A model generated the notes under the pieces. It did not search any database, had not been told where the DNA came from, and saw only the letters and a program-made list of their open reading frames with translations. The position numbers and the translations under genes were made by a program. Of a stretch of 64,000 nucleotides of DNA, positions 61,745 to 64,000 are shown piece after piece. This stretch comes from Ruminococcus_C callidus (GTDB taxonomy: Bacteria; Bacillota; Clostridia; Oscillospirales; Ruminococcaceae): assembly GCF_049562855.1 (NCBI RefSeq), contig NZ_CP186925.1, positions 1,364,001-1,428,000 on the forward strand, read 5' to 3'. Every line of letters begins with the position of its first letter. Within the stretch, counting starts at the first letter, position 1.

Positions 61745-62578
61745 ATGAAGAAAACTTACATGACATGGCTTGCCGCATTTTTGGCAGCGGGTGTATTTTT
61801 GACTGGGTGCAGTCAGGAGAAGTCGTCTTCCAGTGAATCTGCAACTGAAGAAACTACAGCAGCAACGGTCGCTACTGCTACCACAGAAGAAACTGAACCG
61901 GCTACCGAAGCCCCGACAGAACCGGAACTGAAAACGATTGGCGAAAAGGCAGAAGGCGAACACGTTTACAACGTGACGCTGAAAAATGCAACCGGAAAGG
62001 AAATCTCCGGCGTGGCGATCAAGGACAGTTCTCAAAGCGAATTCCCCGAAAACATGATGAAAGACAGTGATGTTTTTGCCGCAGATGAAGAACGTGTTCT
62101 TTACTATGATGCAACAGAGGCAATCGCTGCCAACGCTGCGGAAGAAACAGATTCCGACAAGATTTTGACTCCGGAATACACGATCCAGCTGACATTCTCT
62201 GACGGTACTACAGCAGAGCTGCATCAGTTCCCGTTTGATGATGTAGAAGCTGCGGAGATCCACTGGGAAGATGAAATTGCTTATCTGGTATACACTTCTG
62301 TTTCCTCTCAAACCGAGGTAAATACAAAGGAAGCAGAACAGATGCAGGTACAGACGAGTGCAGAAACAGAGCCGGCTGCACAAGATGCAGAAGAAGTGGC
62401 AGCTGAGGACGGCTATCAGGAACAGCAGCCCGTCTATGTAGAACCGGAAGAATCTTATGACGAAACACCGGCAGCTGCTCCGGTAGAAAATACACCGGCG
62501 GACGAAACACCGGCAAACAATAATGATGCTGCGGATCCGAATAATGGCTGCCTTGGAGATGAGGGATTATTTAACTAA
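61745..62578 (+). CDS. Lipoprotein of unknown function
   Basis: A 277-residue lipoprotein with lipobox FLTGC (about residue 22), a Ser/Thr/Glu-rich spacer to about 60, a beta-rich domain (about 62-180: YNVTLKNATGKEISGVAIKD, YTIQLTFSDGTTAELHQFP, IAYLVYTS) and a low-complexity Glu/Pro/Ala tail. The central part resembles surface domains of Ruminococcus lipoproteins without a named function. It starts 30 bp after the transglutaminase-like gene with GGAGAAG upstream; its stop overlaps the acyltransferase start. Confidence 0.8.
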   Translation: MKKTYMTWLAAFLAAGVFLTGCSQEKSSSSESATEETTAATVATATTEETEPATEAPTEPELKTIGEKAEGEHVYNVTLKNATGKEISGVAIKDSSQSEFPENMMKDSDVFAADEERVLYYDATEAIAANAAEETDSDKILTPEYTIQLTFSDGTTAELHQFPFDDVEAAEIHWEDEIAYLVYTSVSSQTEVNTKEAEQMQVQTSAETEPAAQDAEEVAAEDGYQEQQPVYVEPEESYDETPAAAPVENTPADETPANNNDAADPNNGCLGDEGLFN

Positions 62579-63618
62579 TGGAAATCACAAAACGACGTGA
62601 AATTTTCTTTCTCTCGGAATTGCGTGCAATTGCCTGCATTGCCATTGTCATACTGCATACGTTCTATGCCGCCAGTGTTTACGCACCGGATCATACTGCA
62701 AAAATTGCCGCTTTGACGACGAGAAATCTCATGATGTGGGCTGTTCCCTGTTTTGTCATGGTCAGCGGTGCACTGCTTCTGGATTCAGCACGGGAAGTGA
62801 CATATCGGAAGATATTCCGAAAGTATATCCCGCGAGTGCTGGCTGCACTGGTACTGTTCTCCGCAGTCTTTCAGATTTTTGACGATGCTACCGGCGAAAG
62901 CGGCATTCAGTTCAAAACGATTCTTTATGGGTTGCAAAATGCAGTGACCGGAAGCGGCTGGAAGCACATGTGGTACTTGTATCTGATTACAGCATTGTAT
63001 TTGCTGCTGCCGTTTTATCGGAAAATTGCTGCTTCCCTCAACTCAAAAGATACGTACTACTTGTTAAGCGTTTATCTGGTGTTTCTATCGCTGCTGCCAA
63101 TGTTGCAAACACTAACAGAAAAATCGACAGCATTCTATATTTGTGTTTATAGCGTCTATCCCCTTTATCTTTTCTTGGGTGATGCTTTTATGCAAAAACG
63201 CATTTGCAAAAAGCCGTGGCTGATGATTCTTCTGGCTTCTGTGGGAACAATTGCAGTTGCCTGTCTGACAATTCTTAGTGAGAAAAAGTCCATCGCCGCA
63301 TTGTCAGAACTTCTTACCAGTTATGCATTCCCGTTGATCGTATTGCAGTCTGCCGGAATTTTCGGGCTGATGTCCTACAGAGAAAAGAAAGCACCTAAAG
63401 TGCTCTATTGGATTTTACATCAGATCGATCAGTGTTCGTTCGGTGTTTATTTGATACACATGCTGTTTCTGAAACTGGTGCTTGTGGTCTGGAAATGGAA
63501 TCCCTATATGCATGGCGGATTTTTTATGATCCTGGCACTTTCCGTTGGAACGTTTCTCTGCTCGTTCCTGTGTATTCGGTTGCTGAAATATGTTCCAATA
63601 CTGAAAAAAATTCTTTAA
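62578..63618 (+). CDS. Acyltransferase 3 family integral membrane protein
   Basis: A 346-residue polytopic membrane protein with about ten segments and the acyltransferase_3 opening LRAIACIAIVILHTFYAA (the His is the expected catalytic residue), MWAVPCFVMVSGALLLDSA and RKYIPRVLAALVLFS. Such proteins (OafA/WecH type) acetylate surface sugars or peptidoglycan using acetyl-CoA. The ATG overlaps the lipoprotein stop (TAATG), so it is coupled. The operon ends at MITE A5 and a terminator. Confidence 0.9.
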   Translation: MEITKRREIFFLSELRAIACIAIVILHTFYAASVYAPDHTAKIAALTTRNLMMWAVPCFVMVSGALLLDSAREVTYRKIFRKYIPRVLAALVLFSAVFQIFDDATGESGIQFKTILYGLQNAVTGSGWKHMWYLYLITALYLLLPFYRKIAASLNSKDTYYLLSVYLVFLSLLPMLQTLTEKSTAFYICVYSVYPLYLFLGDAFMQKRICKKPWLMILLASVGTIAVACLTILSEKKSIAALSELLTSYAFPLIVLQSAGIFGLMSYREKKAPKVLYWILHQIDQCSFGVYLIHMLFLKLVLVVWKWNPYMHGGFFMILALSVGTFLCSFLCIRLLKYVPILKKIL

Positions 63619-63664
63619 GGCAATACCGTACAAAGTCGCCAGACGCTCTTTGTGCGGTATTGCC
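63619..63664. mobile_element. MITE family A, minimal copy 5 (46 bp)
   Basis: Sequence identical to the 46-bp copy at 36587-36632; target duplication TTAA (63615-63618, 63665-63668). The left duplication includes the TAA stop of the acyltransferase gene. Confidence 0.88.
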
Positions 63665-63693
63665 TTAAGTTTGAAAAAACGATTTGATTATCA

Positions 63694-63726
63694 AAAAAGA
63701 GTATCTCAAATGAGATACTCTTTTTG
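63694..63726. terminator. Terminator of the acyltransferase operon and of the convergent kinase gene
   Basis: Perfect stem AAAAAGAGTATCTCA / TGAGATACTCTTTTT with a 3-nt loop; functional on both strands. Confidence 0.9.
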
Positions 63727-63770
63727 TTTGTCACTTTCTATTTTGGCAATACTACTTTTGCAAAAACACA

Positions 63771-64000
63771 TTACCGCATTGCACGAATCAGCCGGAACAC
63801 CTGCTCTGCTGTATCAGTCAGATTTTGCCTTGCAGTTTCTCTGTATAGAGCGTTCTCCAATGTGGTTATTTCTCGCAGTATCGGGAAAAAGGCATCGATT
63901 CCGTGAACATTGCAAATCGTCGCTGCATGTTCTGTGCAGCCGCAAAATGCCAGCACTGGTTTCTGATATTGCTTGGCAAGAGCAGCAACCCCGATAGGTG
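63771..64000 (-). CDS. Glycerate kinase, C-terminal part (runs off the right edge)
   Basis: The last 76 residues of a minus-strand gene ending at 63771: PIGVAALAKQYQKPVLAFCG, then GIDAFFPILREITTLENAL and NLTDTAEQVFRLIRAM. This pattern (PxGVA near a nucleotide site, GIDAxFPI, and a helical TAEQxxRL tail) is that of the GlxK/GarK glycerate kinase family, which phosphorylates glycerate. The window cuts the upstream part. Confidence 0.88.
   Translation of the reverse strand, partial: PIGVAALAKQYQKPVLAFCGCTEHAATICNVHGIDAFFPILREITTLENALYRETARQNLTDTAEQVFRLIRAMR

Noticed and set aside
60257..62383. A 708-codon minus-strand frame across the DUF4214 and lipoprotein genes
   Set aside because: It is antisense to two genes with signal peptides, ribosome sites and recognisable domains; its sequence looks like a translation of reversed repeats.
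1..64000. CRISPR arrays, prophage or replication origin
   Set aside because: No direct repeats with spacers, no phage structural or integrase genes and no DnaA-box cluster were seen.

Overview
The window looks like a chromosomal segment of a cellulosome-producing Ruminococcus (Oscillospiraceae, Clostridia). The clues are dockerin modules on four secreted proteins, a GH44 endoglucanase with long Thr/Glu linkers, SpoIIP, a miaB-ylbF-mutS-mutL-miaA-hfq operon, strong AGGAGG ribosome sites and frequent consensus sigma-A promoters with 17-bp spacers. The dockerin proteins and linkers resemble R. flavefaciens most, but the species cannot be fixed from the sequence alone.

Layout. 1-9.4 kb (minus): start of yggS, a HlyD-like membrane protein, hfq, miaA, mutL, mutS, a YlbF-family gene and miaB, read from a promoter at 9438-9466. 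9.9-10.8 kb: a TIGR01212-type radical SAM gene. 10.88-11.63 kb: a protein-free transcription unit of about 750 nt with its own consensus promoter and terminator, most likely a large structured noncoding RNA. 12-14 kb: a zinc-ribbon membrane protein with a degenerate kinase domain and PASTA-like repeats. 14.1-19.6 kb: murD, two M42 peptidases, a GNAT protein and a YnbB-type PLP enzyme, closely packed. 19.7-23.9 kb: a lipoprotein cyclophilin, and the pantothenate/CoA operon panB-panC-panD-coaBC. 24-34.6 kb: a C39-like peptidase with cell-wall-binding repeats, a histidine phosphatase, a GntR/ABC operon, a dockerin protein, and a divergent AraC regulator and GH31 glycosidase. 34.7-42.4 kb: an O-antigen-ligase-like protein, Cof-type HAD hydrolase, polysaccharide deacetylase, spoIIP, tRNA-Arg(CCG), a methyltransferase and a spore-photolyase-like radical SAM protein. 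42.1-48.5 kb: two SGNH hydrolases (one with dockerin), a HAD phosphatase, and the GH44-dockerin gene. 48.5-54.9 kb: a type IIA topoisomerase pair and an ABC-F ATPase. 54.9-56.4 kb: an AT-rich island of broken IS pieces and orphan genes. 57-63.6 kb: a DUF4874/DUF4832-dockerin protein, then an operon of a DUF4214/transglutaminase-like protein, a lipoprotein and a membrane acyltransferase. The right edge holds the 3' end of a glycerate kinase gene on the minus strand.

Two small palindromic element families run through the window. Their 4-bp target duplications (CTAA, TTAA, TTAT, CAAG, GGTA, ATAA) and terminal repeats match the end of a broken IS5-family element at 55.8 kb, so they look like MITEs mobilised by that IS. 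Several sit in 5' leaders between a promoter and its gene, or on a stop codon. The most interesting signals are the large noncoding RNA, the MITE/IS5 relationship, the pseudokinase, and a leader with competing helices ahead of the DUF4214/transglutaminase operon.
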